Part shown: positions 10,497-21,930 of the stretch, in pieces
Layout of the letters: each line of letters opens with the position of its first letter
Position numbering within the stretch: position 1 is the first letter of the stretch
Assembly (NCBI GenBank): GCA_963691705.1
Contig: OY829542.1
Location: forward strand, 33,962,579-34,026,578
Length of the DNA: 64,000 nucleotides
Source of the DNA: Viola odorata
Lineage: Eukaryota; Streptophyta; Magnoliopsida; Malpighiales; Violaceae
Reading direction: 5' to 3'
The notes under the pieces: model-generated
What the model saw: only the letters and a program-made list of their open reading frames with translations
Told to the model about the DNA's origin: nothing
The model's database searches: none
Made by a program: the position numbers and the translations under genes

Positions 10497-11880
10497 AAGG
10501 ACAACGCCGAAGCTGACAATCTTGCCAAGCTTGCCGCAAACCCAAAAGCGTCAATACCCAAAGGTGTGTATTACCGTGAGTTATCCGTACCTTCCTTCAT
10601 GGAAGAGCAAGTGTCTCTGTGTGTGGAAGAACTCGAGAATGATTGGTGGGTCCCCGTAATCAAATACTTGAAACATGAAGAACTGCCTGTGGATATCGCT
10701 GAAAAGAAAAGGGGGCTGAGACAGGCAGCTCGTTGTACATACTATAACGGGGACCTGGTTCGGAGATGCTTTTCTCACCCAGCCGCCAAATGTATAACGG
10801 AGCAAGAGGGTCTTCACACCTTGCGCGAAATTCACGAAGGGGTGTGCGGTATGCACGTGTCGGGTGACACCCTGGCCGCCCAAGTTTTCAGATCTGGATT
10901 CTATTGGCCCACCATCTGGAGAGATTGCCACAACTACGTGCAAACTTGCCCGAAATGCCAGGAGTTCTCTAAAATTCCTCGACGTCCCGCCACTGAAATA
11001 TCCGAGATTATCGCCCCTTGCCCTTTTGCTAAATGGGGGATCGACATCCTGGGCCCATTTCCAAAGGCAAGGTCCCAACTGAAATTTGTAATAGTGGTAG
11101 TGGACTACTTTACGAAGTGGGCAGAAGCTGAAGCGGTCGCCAACATCACGACGGAAAAAAACTTGGCGTTTCTTTAAATACCAAGTTATCATGAAGTTTG
11201 GCCTACCCCGCATCCTAGTCAGTGATAACGGAACACAGTTCACCAGCCAATTCTTCAAAGACCAGTGCTAGGAATTCGGGATTGAGCAGCGATTCTCTTC
11301 CGTGGCTCACCCGCAAACCAATGGGCAGGCGAAAGTGACCAACCGGAGCATCCTCAGCGGCATTAAGAAAAACCTGGAGGGGTCTAAAAAGAAGTGGGCC
11401 GACGAGCTGCCGTACGTGATGTGGGCGTACCGCATAACCGTTAAAACCAGTACCGGAGAAACACCTTTCGCATTGGCCTTCGGAATCGAGGCTGTTACGC
11501 CAGTAGAAATCGGTACCATAAGCCTGCGAGTGGCTCACTTTCGGGAGGAGCTAAATGAGGAAAGGTTACGAGCTAACCTTGACGTGTTACCGGAGGTCCG
11601 AGAAGAAACCCTCCTGAAAACGCTACATTACAAGCGAAAGATGGCCCGTTATCATAACAGGCGCGTTAAAGAACGGTTGCTGAAGGCAGGCGATCTGGTG
11701 CTCAGAGATAAGCGAGCGGTTGGTCAACGCGTGGGGAAGCTCAGTCCAAACTGGGAGGGGCCGTATCGAGTTACCCGCGTCATCGGGAAAGGAGCCTATC
11801 ATCTGGAGACACTCGATGGTACTCCCTTACCTAACTCTTGGAACATCGCTCGTTTGAAATTATATTATCCTAGAACTTGA
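10497..11880 (+). pseudogene. Tat integrase with frameshift and stop
   Basis: Integrase of the Tat element. The HHCC zinc finger is seen at about 10820-10965 (EIHEGVCGMH ... CPKCQEF). The catalytic core starts with WGIDILGPFP near 11035 and continues with VSDNGTQF near 11220 and AHPQTNGQAKV near 11310. The frame shifts near the A run at 11152-11160 and carries a TAG at 11268-11270 where Gln or Glu is expected. The C-terminal domain (NWEGPYRVTRVIG) runs to the stop at 11878-11880. It could not make active integrase. Confidence 0.9.
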
Positions 11881-11984
11881 TTTTATCTGCACCTTTGGCT
11901 GATGCCAACCCTAACCTTAGCTAACGCTCGGTGAAAGAGCTTTCTTGGGTGTTTGTGGTTGCTTTTGTGTAGATAAAAAAGGGG

Positions 11985-12440
11985 GATCTTGGGAGTGAAA
12001 AGTCCTATCCTTGTGACGACCGGTCCTGATCAGACGGCTCACTAAGTGAGGGCACGACCCAGCATGCCTTGAACTAGCGTCGGGATTGAAAGGTCCCTGA
12101 CGCCCCCGAGAGTGAAAAGTCCTATCCTTGTGATGACCGATCTTGATCAAATGACTCACTAAGTGAGGGCACTTCCCGGTATCCTTGGGAGTGAAAATCC
12201 CTTTTCTTGTACTGACCGTTCTCGTAGAGACGGTACATCAAGATAAGGCACGCCCCAGGGAAATAGTAACTCCGTTCTAGAAATGAAAAGTCCTATCCTA
12301 GTGACCGGGCTAACATAGACAACTCATTAAGTAAGGGCACGATTCTAAACGCGAGGACAACGCCTGAAAGTGAAAAACCCTAGCCTTGTGACGACCTGTC
12401 CTGATCCGACGGCTCACTAAGATGAGGCACTTTCCAGGCC
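11985..12440 (+). repeat. Degenerate tandem repeats in Tat 3' region
   Basis: Five diverged units each begin near a GTGAAAAGTCCTATCC-like block (about 11994, 12109, 12188, 12282, 12367) and contain a CTCACTAAGTGAGGGCAC-like block. Spacing is 79 to 115 bp. Tandem repeats in the 3' untranslated region are common in Tat/Ogre elements and can seed satellite DNA. Outside the repeats, 11881-12442 shows no gene. Confidence 0.8.
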
Positions 12441-12442
12441 GA

Positions 12443-13422
12443 CCGTGGAAATATGGAAACACGATGAATCGCGAGATCCCAGCTAGTAACCAGATGCGTA
12501 ATCCCTGGTGAAGTATAAAGCTGATAGAAAAATCGATTATGTGGTTTCCGTATTAACGCCCTGTGACGGCAGCAGAAAGGCTCCTACGGGTAATTACTGT
12601 CTCTTATAGCATGTTATGCTACTAATGATTCACAATTAAGAATGTGCAGAATACTTTTCGAGTGGCGGAAAGATTGATGATCGCACGAATGGCGATATCA
12701 TGAGACTCCTCAGGAAAGCTGACTCGACACCGATCTCTGCGATTTCTGTTGTCGAAACGCTAGGAGCCTGCTTGAGAAAGTAAACACATTATGTTATCGG
12801 GGCGACGATGACGCCAGGGGAGTTTCAAAAAGTGAAAATTAAATAAAGGGAAAGACAGCGATAAAGATATAAACTGTTTGAATATATGAAAATGTCTTTG
12901 AGGGGTCACGAGTTCTAAGGCTCAAAACAATAACGCCGTAGAGGCAAAAAAACAAAAAGCCTGGCAATTCCCGATGGCTACAGAAGAGGCGGCGAAGCTT
13001 CAGGGTGCGTCAGCCCTCGGGGTTCCTCCGTTTCCAGCCCTCTGCCTTAGCTTGGCAAAAACCTGCTTCATTAAGGTCGATAAATTTCTGTTTGAAAGCC
13101 CTCGTGAGGTCCTCACCTTTATACGCATCTATCCCGTGGACCTCCTCGAAGCAATTAACCAAAATAATGGCAGTCCGCTCGACATGCCACAGACACTTAT
13201 CGGCTGACTCCTCTTCCAGAGCAGCTTTCCCTTCTTCCAGCGTAGCTTTCTCCTTTGCCAAAGATGACTTCTCTTCTTCCAGGGCAGCATTCTTGGCTTT
13301 TTCCGCCGTCAAGGCAACATCAAGGGAGGACGCTTGCCTTTTCAGTTCCTACTGGGTCAGCAATAAGTGAGTACGTTCCTCCAGCAACTTTTTCTTCTCA
13401 TTTTGCTCTTTGGAAAGTTCAG
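12443..13422 (+). repeat. Left copy of duplicated Tat segment (980 bp)
   Basis: Matches 21933-22913 along its whole length with roughly 29 differences and one single-base indel. It abuts the left end of the integrated virus, while the other copy abuts the right end. On the minus strand it carries a copy of the C-terminal coiled-coil end of antisense gene 1 (13010-13312). That copy keeps a CAG codon where the right copy has TAG. The simplest reading is a kilobase-scale target duplication made when the virus integrated. Confidence 0.9.
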
Positions 13423-13434
13423 AGTATACCTAGA
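13423..13434. other. 12-bp filler at virus/host junction
   Basis: AGTATACCTAGA lies between the end of the duplicated Tat segment (…GTTCAG) and the first viral base shared with the other end. It matches neither the Tat sequence at 22914 nor the viral sequence upstream of 21723. Such filler is typical of end-joining repair. Confidence 0.6.
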
Positions 13435-13643
13435 CATCTTCTTCATACCTAAAACCAGATTCTAATATACCTGGACAGAGCTATACTGCTCATCAACTTC
13501 TTAGTCTAGAAGGAATAAATCCTGACCTATACATACGCCAAAATGACGGAACTTATCTTCGAAGACGATCCAGTTTAGAAATGGTAGCGGAGCCAAGTAG
13601 CTCTCTTTCCGGAGGGGGTAAGGGTAAGGAGGTTTTGACTCTT
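13435..13643 (+). repeat. Viral terminal repeat, left copy
   Basis: Identical to 21723-21931 except for 4 substitutions in 209 bp. It encodes the C-terminal part of the leader ORF. Here the sequence continues into true viral sequence beyond 13643, so this copy gives the authentic downstream context. Confidence 0.93.
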
Positions 13644-13670
13644 CCCAACTCTCACCACAGGAGATTTTAG
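13441..13670 (+). pseudogene. C-terminal part of viral leader ORF
   Basis: The frame that begins at 21224 on the other end of the insert finishes here, ending in TAG at 13668-13670 after a Gly-Lys-rich stretch. Because the insert is circularly permuted, the ORF is split between the two ends. It encodes a Ser/Pro-rich, low-complexity protein with no recognised domain, so no function is assigned. The interval 13671-13853 downstream is non-coding and leads to the movement protein start. Confidence 0.6.
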
Positions 13671-13853
13671 GTAACGTTCGGCGTTGGTCAGCCGTTAAAT
13701 CCGTTGGTTTAGCCGTAAAGCCCAGTGAGGTAGGTGGTCCTGGTGGTGGTCCCGACGAATTTACCTAAAAACTACTGTAGTAAGAGAAAAGGAAGATAAT
13801 AAATAATTTTACCTTTGTCTCCAAAAGAAAGATAGTTATTAATCTTTGATATC

Positions 13854-14620
13854 ATGGAAAGATTTGGAAACATCTTCGGAAACTCTAGTTATAATAATCA
13901 ACAGGAAATAAATGATGACCTAGAGGATTATAACAGACAAGAATTGCATATAGCGGAAATAGAACAACATCTAAAAAATTGGACTATTCCAAAAGAAAGT
14001 ATTAAGAATATATACGAAATTGGATCTTTTAGATTATTCCATGATTATGTAATAGAAACTATAGAAAGAACAATCCCAATAAGTTCCGCACAAAAAATGA
14101 TTCAGATAATGGAAAAAAGACAGATTGAAAAAATCAGAAAGAAATACAGATTCATGCATATTGGATTAATTCAGATAGCAGCTAAACCACTTTACAGACT
14201 TGGTATGGATTCACCAATCCTCATGTGCTTAAGAGATGCAAGATTTAAAAGATTTGATGACTCTTTATTAGCAATATTTCAGACAAATCTAACTAGAGGA
14301 CCAGTTTACTTAAACTGTTATCCAAATTTCACAGTCTCATTAACAGACCCAAATATACTAAAAGCTTTAACGCTCAATTTAGACATTCTAGATAATATGC
14401 TCGAAGGATCAAAGGAATAGCAATTATATACAGAGTTTATTACAAAGTAATGTCAACAAATATAAATCCAAAAGCTCTAAGACATTCCCCAAAAGATGAG
14501 TCACTTCTGATTGAAGCTAATACAGAACATGCAATGATCCAGACACCAAAATTATTAAAATGGGATCAAGTAACCTTTCCAGATGAATGGATTCTATCTG
14601 GAATTAACGAATCACAATCC
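13854..14620 (+). pseudogene. Viral movement protein domain, frameshifted
   Basis: N-terminal part of the viral polyprotein. The 188-codon frame from ATG 13854 has the core of a 30K-superfamily movement protein, which enlarges plasmodesmata for cell-to-cell spread: a GLIQIAAKPL stretch, DARF, then GPVYLNCYPNF. The reading frame stops with TAG at 14418-14420, and the expected continuation is found in another frame from about 14420, so a one-base frame change lies at about 14405-14420. The domain boundary with the coat region is approximate. Confidence 0.85.
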
Positions 14621-17458
14621 ATAGTACCCAGAACTCAACCTGCAAGAGCAGAAGAAGACGATAATGGAAATATTAGGTTAATATTTGAACCACATAGAAG
14701 AAGTATAAACATAACCAATTTTCAACCATCAGAAACTGCTAATATAATTAACTCCAGAGGAACAGCAAGTAGTCGAAGACTAAGTAGAAGCCAATCGAAC
14801 TCTGCTTTAAGAGGATTAAATTTAACAGGAGTAGACTTTGATAGAACAATACCTAGACCAATTTATACAGATCAAAATAGTTTTCAGACTTGCGAGCAAG
14901 AACCAGCAAAGACACCATCACCTACAGAAAGTGACATGAGATATACAAATCAGATAAATATGATTACTAGAGAATATGAAATCGACAAAGAAAGATTAAG
15001 AAAAGAATTTGATCATCCTTCCAATGATAAAATAAGAACTCATTTTTTTAATTATTATACAAAAGAAAAAAAAGATAGTATAAGAGAACAATTTTATACA
15101 TATCTAAATGAAGTAAAAATACATATACCTTTCTTTACTTGGTTCAAAAGACACAAAGAATTATTAGATACAAGTAATATAAATGTTATAAAAACACCAA
15201 TACAAACATGGAAAACTGTTACAAATGATGAAGTTAAGGCAGTATATCCACCACTTGAAGAAATTAAGATAAGACACCACAGTTATGATATTTTAGCGTC
15301 ACCCTTAAAGGATGTAAAAGAAGAAAACAGAGATGTAAAAATAAAAGACATAAAAAATATACAATCCCAGAATAATTATACAAATATCTTATTAAATACC
15401 ATGGCACAACAGCTTAATACGATAGAAGAAAATACTCCCCCTAAAGTACATTATACAGGACATACATACGTGGGAGAAGGAAGTAAGACCCCAGTAGGAA
15501 AACCCTTAAAAATCAGTAATCCGTTAATCAAACCTAATACCATGCCAGGATTTAAAGAAAACTTCAAACTCTCAAGAGAGGACGCACTCTTACAAAAGAT
15601 AAGTCAAGAATTAGATAAGATAAACACAAAAACAAAAAATCAAATCTCAGTTTTAACTAAAGAAAATCTAGAAACAATATCAGATCAATTCAAGGAACTA
15701 GAAATAAATAGAATAAAGGGAACAAATTATCAAAGACCGGATATTAAACATTTTTATCCAAGACCCTCTTTTCCCGATATGCAATCAGAAAACAAAAGTA
15801 CTAGACAACAGAATAAATATGACGGTTTAAGCATAGACGAATGGAACTTAGATGGACAAAGTAAACTTGAAATCATGAGTATGTTAGCAGCCATGCTAAT
15901 GGCAGCCACAACACATAGAACAAGAAGTAACACTGACAAACAAGTAGCTTATATACTAATGGCTGGATTTTCTGGAATGCTTAAAGGATGGTGGGATAAT
16001 TATCTCACTCCAGTAGAAAAATTAGCCATAATGAACGCTACTAGGATGGAAGAAAATGAAGAAGTAGAAGACGCTACCAATGTTTTAATATTTTCTATTT
16101 TGAAACATTTTATCGAAAAACCCGAACAGATTCAGGAAGAAACCACAGAGATACTAATGAACCTAACCTGTCCAAAATTACAAGACTTTTCATGGTACAA
16201 AGACATGTTTTTATCTAAGGTATTCCTAAAAGACGATTGTAGTCTTTCTTTTTGGAAAGAAAAATTTATATCAGGACTACCTAGATTATTTGCAGAGAAA
16301 GTTAAGACTAAAATAAAAGAAGCCAATCAAGGAATAATACCCTACGAAGACTTAACATATGGGGAACTAATAGCCCATATAAATACGGTAGGATTATCCT
16401 TATGTACAGACTTAAAATTGAAAGCAAAACTGAAAAGTGATAAGCTATTAGGAAGGAAAGAATTGGGATCTTTCTGCTCTCAATACGGCTACGAAACCAT
16501 TAGAGCCCCATCAAGAAGTTATAAAAAACAAAGCAAGTAATACAGGAAAACGTATAAGCCTAAATATACAGATAAACACAAAGAACGACCTTTTAAACCA
16601 TACAAAAGGACATATCACAAGAAAAAATATAATAATTATAAAGGAAAAAGAAGAACAAATACTGGACAACCCGCTTGTTATAAATGCGGAAAAATAGGTC
16701 ATTACAAAAACGAATGTAAAATGAAAGAAAAAATACAAGCTTTAGAATGTGAAGAAGAGTTCAAGGAAGAACTAGTACAATTATTAAATGAAACAGAAAC
16801 TGATGAAGAAATTATAAGTAGTAATAATGAAGTAATATACGAAATACAAGAAAATACTTCTGAAGAAGAGATAAATTCAGAAGAAGAAGAAGAAGAAGAT
16901 AACATATGTGTTTGCTCTTACAAGCAAATCAATGTTATTACTAAAGAAACAGACTTATTAATGGAATTAATTGGTAAAGTCAATGATGCAGAAACACAAA
17001 GAGAATATTTAGAAAAACTTCAAGATGTTATTAATAGTGACAAAAAGACAAAATCCATACAACCTTATACTATGAAAAATGTAATAAGTAGATTCTCTAA
17101 ACAAGAATCAGTAGTAACAATCCAAGACTTAAAAGAAGAAATTAGAAAAATCAAAGCTGAAATAAGAACTTTGCAAATGGAAAATATCCAATTAAATCTA
17201 AGAATGGATATGATAGAAAATAAGAACACTGAAGAATTTGCAGAAGAAAATCGAGAAAAAGAAGTTGATTTAAATCAAGAAATTAAAAATGAGGCTTTAG
17301 GAATAGTAGATGAAGAACACTACCTAAATGTAATATCTAGAGTAGAATTCCAAAAATGGCATGTTAATATAGAGTTAAAATTAGACAATGATTTTCATAT
17401 TAATGTGATAGCCCTAGTAGATTCTGGTGCTGACCAGAATTGTATAAAGAAGGGTTAA
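14450..17458 (+). pseudogene. Viral coat region with zinc knuckle and start of protease
   Basis: One frame interrupted by TAA at 16538-16540. The first third (to about 15700) is a low-complexity linker after the movement domain. The capsid part shows a helical core near 15900-16400 and an ELGSFC motif, then a Lys/Arg-rich stretch and a CCHC zinc knuckle CYKCGKIGHYKNEC (16676-16717) for nucleic acid binding. An acidic Glu-rich segment (about 16740-16905) and a predicted coiled coil (about 16960-17260) follow. The aspartic protease active site DSGAD is at 17420-17434. The frame ends at 17456-17458, where a one-base change moves the protein into the next frame. Confidence 0.85.
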
Positions 17459-19374
17459 TACCGACACAGTACTATGAAAAAACTAGAGAACGTTTATACG
17501 CAGCAAACTGGGAAAAATTAGACATCAAGTATAAACTGTCAAAAGCATACATCTGTAAAGAAGGATTTTGTTTTAGACAGCCTTTCATACTGGCTAAAGA
17601 CTTAGGGCAAAAGGTAATATTAGGAACGCCATTCCTAACACAAATTTGTCCATTTAGAGTAGAACATGAAGGAATCTGGACCAAAGCAAAAGGTACAGAC
17701 ATCTGCTTCAAATTTATAGAAAAACCTAGACAAAAAGATCTAAATGTTATAAGAGATTACTCTATAACTAAGAATATCATGCTTATACAAAAAAGACGAC
17801 ATATACATTTTCTCACCAAAGAAATAAACTATAAAAGGGTAGAAGAAGAAACTCAAACACCCTTTAATCAGAAAAGAGTCAAAGAATTTCAAGAAAGATT
17901 CGAAAAGGAAGTTTGTGCAGAAGTTCCAAATGCATTTTGGAATAGGAAGAAATATGTGATAGATTTACCATATGAAAAGGATTTTGATGAGAAAAATATA
18001 CCCACTAGAGCTAGACCCATTCAGATGAATAAAGAATTAATGGAATATTGTAAAGAAGAAATACAATCCTTATTAAACAAGAAATTAATAAGACCTAGTA
18101 AATCTCTATGGTCGTGTGCAGCTTTTTATGTACAGAACCATGCTGAGCTTGAAAAAGGAGCGCCTAGACTTGTAATAAATTACAAACCTTTAAATAAAGC
18201 CCTTAGATGGATAAGATACCCCATACCAAATAAAAGAGACTTAATAAAAAGACTACATGGAGCAATGATATTTTCTAAATTTGACATGAAATCAGGATTT
18301 TGGCAAATACAAATCAAAGAAGAAGATAGATATAAGACTGCATTTACAGTTCCATTAGGACATTACGAATGGAATGTAATGCCTTTTGGTTTAAAAAACG
18401 CACCTTCAGAATTTCAAAAAATGATGAATGACATTTTAAATCCATACACCAAATTTACCATAGTGTACATTGATGATGTGCTAGTCTTTTCAAAGTCAAT
18501 AACAGAACACTTCCATCATCTTAATAAATTTTTAAAGGTATTAAAGGAAAATGGACTTGTAGTATCGGCATCAAAGCTGAAACTATGTCAGACTAATATA
18601 AGATTTTTAGGATTCAACATTTATCAAGGAATGTTTAGTCCTATAAGTAGATCAATAGAATTTGCTAGTAAATTCCCAGACGAGATAAAAGACAAAACTC
18701 AACTACAAAGATTTCTTGGATGTTTAAATTATGTTTCAGATTTTATAAAAGACCTTAGATCAACTTGTTCAATTTTATATGCAAGATTAAAGAAGACTCC
18801 TACTGAGTGGACAGAAGAACACACTGCAATAGTAAAACGTATAAAAGAAAAGTTTAAGAATCTCCCATGCTTAGGAATACCAAACCCTCTAGCTAAGCTA
18901 ATAGTTCAAACAGACGCATCAGACCTAGGATATGGAGGAATATTAAAACAAGAAATCTCAGGCAAAGAACAATTAATAAGATATTGTTCAGGTTTATGGA
19001 TAGAATCTCAAAAGAATTACTCGACAATAAAGAAAGAAATTTTAGCCATTGTTTTATGCATCAACAAATTTCATGATGTTTTCAACAAGAAATTTCTGTT
19101 AAGAATTGATTGCCAAAGTGCAAAATTTGTTTTAGAAAAGGATGTTAAAAATCTTGTTGCCAAATAGATTTTTGCCAGATGGCAAGCATTACTTTCAAAT
19201 TTTGATTTTGAAATACAATACATCTCAGGAAAAGACAACTCTTTACCAGACTTTCTATCCAGAGAATTTCTACAGGGGAAGAAAAATGACGACCAAAATG
19301 GATTCAAAAAAGAAGACAAAGGCCTCCTATGCAATGACAATATCGGGCATACCAGACTCACCAAACAGATTTGA
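17440..19374 (+). pseudogene. Viral protease tail, reverse transcriptase and RNase H
   Basis: Continues the polyprotein in a new frame. The protease ends near ILGTPFLT (about 17625). RT has MKSGFWQIQI, MPFGLKNAPSEF and the catalytic YIDDV at 18466-18480, in the order expected for caulimovirid RT. RNase H begins near QTDASDLGYGG (about 18908), and IDCQSAK marks a later conserved block. A TAG at 19165-19167 interrupts RNase H where Gln is usual, and the same frame continues to TGA at 19372-19374. It overlaps the next ORF by 89 bp. Confidence 0.92.
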
Positions 19375-20560
19375 CAACCTAAGACCACAAACACCAAGAC
19401 CACAGACGCCTACCTCAAAACAATTAGACCCAAACCTATTCCTACAAGGAATTACATGCCCAAGAACTCCTTCTAGATTAATACCAGCCCTACAGGTCCA
19501 ACCACCCAAATCACCAGCCTCAATAACCCAAAGATCAACTGTATTAGGTAATATACCAAGACCACAAAACCAGACATACCAGACTAAAGCCCAAGACAAA
19601 TCAAGCCCAATACTCAAGCCTTTTGCCAAGAACATCAGATATATTGAACCAGAATATGGATCAGACTTAAGATCCATCACCTCAAACCTATTTCCTAAAG
19701 ACTTTCACTACATCCCGACAGATCTAGAAAAAACCAGAAACTTTTATGAGTTTATTTTAGTAGACACTGACTCAGTAGAAATCACCCATGAATCTACTGA
19801 GGCGAGACTAGACAGATATTCATACTCGAAATGCAGAATTCTTAGAGTCCTGACCCCAACAGACTGGAAAATGAACCCATACATAAAAAGAATGTTTTCA
19901 CAACCTTTTATCCCTAAAGGTTTTGATTACCATGACTATCAGATGGCATGGCATCATGCATTCTTATACTCCACAGAAGGACATTCGTGGTTCTTCCATT
20001 TTGACAGAAATATCCCAGCAAACTTTCCGATATGGTTCCATAGATGGTGGCATCATTTTGGTGCTCATGAGATTTACTTTCCAGACTCAATTTTAGAAGG
20101 ATATGGAGCCTTTGTTCAGAAGTACCTAGACCTATATCTACCCAAGACAATGAGCTTCACCCTCATGTTTCATATTTTGTGGATTATATATTGGGAATAT
20201 GAAATCGCAGACAAGACAGAGCAAGAACAACATCCAATACTTATCAGACGATTCAAGGTAAAATGGTGGAAACGATTTCCACAAGAACAGGCCTCGAGAT
20301 TTACAGTCCTAAAGACATTATCAGAATCAACCATTGATAATCCTTCACCCAGAGGACAATCAAGGTTTCAACCAGACCCAGCTCAGGCAGAATCATCGGC
20401 AAAAGCAGCTCGACGAAAGATGAAGGAAGAACTCTTAGAGAAGCTATCACACTTCTCAGACGATGAAGACGGAGGAGAATCATATACACAAGCTAACTCA
20501 GATCCCGACTATGATAACGACATGATGGACGAGCTTTATCCAGAGCTTGGAAGAAGATAA
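19286..20560 (+). CDS. Viral downstream ORF of unknown function, 424 residues
   Basis: Open frame overlapping the end of the polyprotein. ATG 19286 is the most plausible start, because the frame extends upstream only through conserved RNase H sequence read out of frame. The N-terminal 110 residues are Pro/Thr-rich and probably disordered. A compact middle region rich in Trp, Tyr and Phe (about 19690-20270, with FYEFILVDTDSVEI and WFHRWWHHFG) looks like a folded domain, and the C-terminus is acidic. Proteins like this occur downstream of RT in related endogenous plant viruses, with no known role. It is the only long viral frame here without a visible lesion. Confidence 0.75.
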   Translation: MTTKMDSKKKTKASYAMTISGIPDSPNRFDNLRPQTPRPQTPTSKQLDPNLFLQGITCPRTPSRLIPALQVQPPKSPASITQRSTVLGNIPRPQNQTYQTKAQDKSSPILKPFAKNIRYIEPEYGSDLRSITSNLFPKDFHYIPTDLEKTRNFYEFILVDTDSVEITHESTEARLDRYSYSKCRILRVLTPTDWKMNPYIKRMFSQPFIPKGFDYHDYQMAWHHAFLYSTEGHSWFFHFDRNIPANFPIWFHRWWHHFGAHEIYFPDSILEGYGAFVQKYLDLYLPKTMSFTLMFHILWIIYWEYEIADKTEQEQHPILIRRFKVKWWKRFPQEQASRFTVLKTLSESTIDNPSPRGQSRFQPDPAQAESSAKAARRKMKEELLEKLSHFSDDEDGGESYTQANSDPDYDNDMMDELYPELGRR

Positions 20561-20597
20561 AAAAAAAAAAATTGGAGGTAAAATTGTTACTGCAAAC

Positions 20598-20981
20598 ATG
20601 ACTTCTCATCAAAAGAAAACATCAGACGTTCCTCAAGACAACCAGAGATAAGGGCAGAAAAGGAAAAGAGATTTTCATTCCACCTTCAAAGACAAGCAGA
20701 CTGGTCCAACAAAAAGACAGATAATCATCATCAGAAGAAAACAAGAAGCAACAATTAACCAGACAGCTAGACATGCGTGGCGAGCAATAATTATCACAAG
20801 ACGACATAGATCCAGACTTTCAAGACGATTGAGGATTCCAACTATACCAACAAGACAGGCATGGCAGACATCAGTAAGACTTGCAAGACAATCATGGCCG
20901 ACAACTTTTAAAAAGAAAAGAAGACTTGTAAAAGAGATAGATTCCTTATCTCTTAATTTAGAAAATTGTAATTTAATTTGA
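20598..20981 (+). pseudogene. Small arginine-rich viral ORF with one stop
   Basis: From ATG 20598 one frame runs to TGA 20979-20981 (127 codons before the terminator), interrupted by TAA at 20649-20651. After that stop it is strikingly basic, with clusters such as RRHRSRLSRRLRIP and KKKRRLVKE, and Trp spaced along the chain. The basic character suggests nucleic-acid binding or nuclear targeting, which is inference from composition. It lies between the downstream ORF and the promoter. An open frame in AT-rich sequence could be chance, but the long basic stretch argues against that. Confidence 0.5.
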
Positions 20982-21014
20982 AATCCGTTTAGACTTTTCT
21001 ATTAATGTAATCCC

Positions 21015-21062
21015 TATATAAAGGGAAGAAGTCCTTAGTTATGAGGCAGAATCAGAAATAAA
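21015..21062 (+). promoter_or_regulatory. Viral promoter TATA box and nearby poly(A) signal
   Basis: TATATAAAG at 21015-21023 sits in a non-coding stretch before the leader ORF, where caulimovirids place the promoter of the genome-length RNA. AATAAA at 21057-21062 lies about 40 bp downstream, as in caulimovirids, whose terminally redundant RNA passes this signal once before using it. A good splice-donor-like site (GTAAGT, 21126-21131) follows in the leader. Confidence 0.7.
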
Positions 21063-21199
21063 ATTTCCGAAAAATTATCACAAAAACTTTGAGAAAAGCT
21101 TTCAAACATCTTGAGCAACATCACTGTAAGTTTTAATATGCTTAAGTTTTATACAACGTTTTCATTATACTTCAAAGCTTTCTTAAATGTTTTAAATTT

Positions 21200-21930
21200 A
21201 TGTTTTCTCATTATACATGCATCATGTCTATTTGGGATAAATTAGCTACTTGCTTAGCTGTATTAAGAACTGATAGACTTTCATATTTAGAACATCTTAA
21301 ACAAGAATTAGTATCACACTTGACTTTTATACATCAAGCCTATATCGAAGATCTTAACCCAGATATTAATGACGAAAATGATAACGCCGTTCCATTAGCA
21401 TCAGACAGAACTCCGTTATAGAATGAAGATTTAATTAAAATAGAACTTTTAAGAAATATGGTTATAGCAACAAACAAAACCATAGATAAAGTTTTTAAAA
21501 CCATAAATAGAAATCAAAATACGCCTTCATCCAGTCATGCTCCAGCATATAGAACTAATTATCACCAATACGTCTTTAGACCAAGAGCACGAGGAGCTGC
21601 AATTAGACCATCTTTTAATCAACCTCCCAGCTTTAGACCTACTATCTCTAGACCTTCATCTTCTCAATCCTCAAGACCTTATCCTTCACGACCTAATACA
21701 AATCATACTTCTCCAAGCTCATCATCTTCTTCATACCTAAAACCAGATTCTAATATACCTGGACAGAGCTATACTGCTCATCAACTTCTTAGTCTAGAAG
21801 GAATGAATCCTGACCTATACATATGCCAAAATGACGGAACTTATCTTCGAAGACGATCCGGTTCAGAAATGGTAGCGGAGCCAAGTAGCTCTCTTTCCGG
21901 AGGGGGTAAGGGTAAGGAGGTTTTGACTCT
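21200..21930 (+). pseudogene. N-terminal and middle part of viral leader ORF
   Basis: In-frame ATGs are at 21200 and 21224; the second is followed by a short helical segment. A TAG at 21419-21421 breaks the frame, which then continues as a Ser/Pro/Arg-rich region into the right viral end at 21931, where viral sequence stops and Tat sequence begins. Past 21931 the frame reads host DNA only, so the natural C-terminus is at 13441-13670. Function unknown. Confidence 0.65.

Noticed and set aside
13005..13370. Plus-strand reading frames in the duplicated Tat segment
   Set aside because: They are the complement of a Glu/Lys-rich coiled coil on the minus strand, which gives Ser/Pro-rich shadows. The splice sites and domain are on the minus strand.
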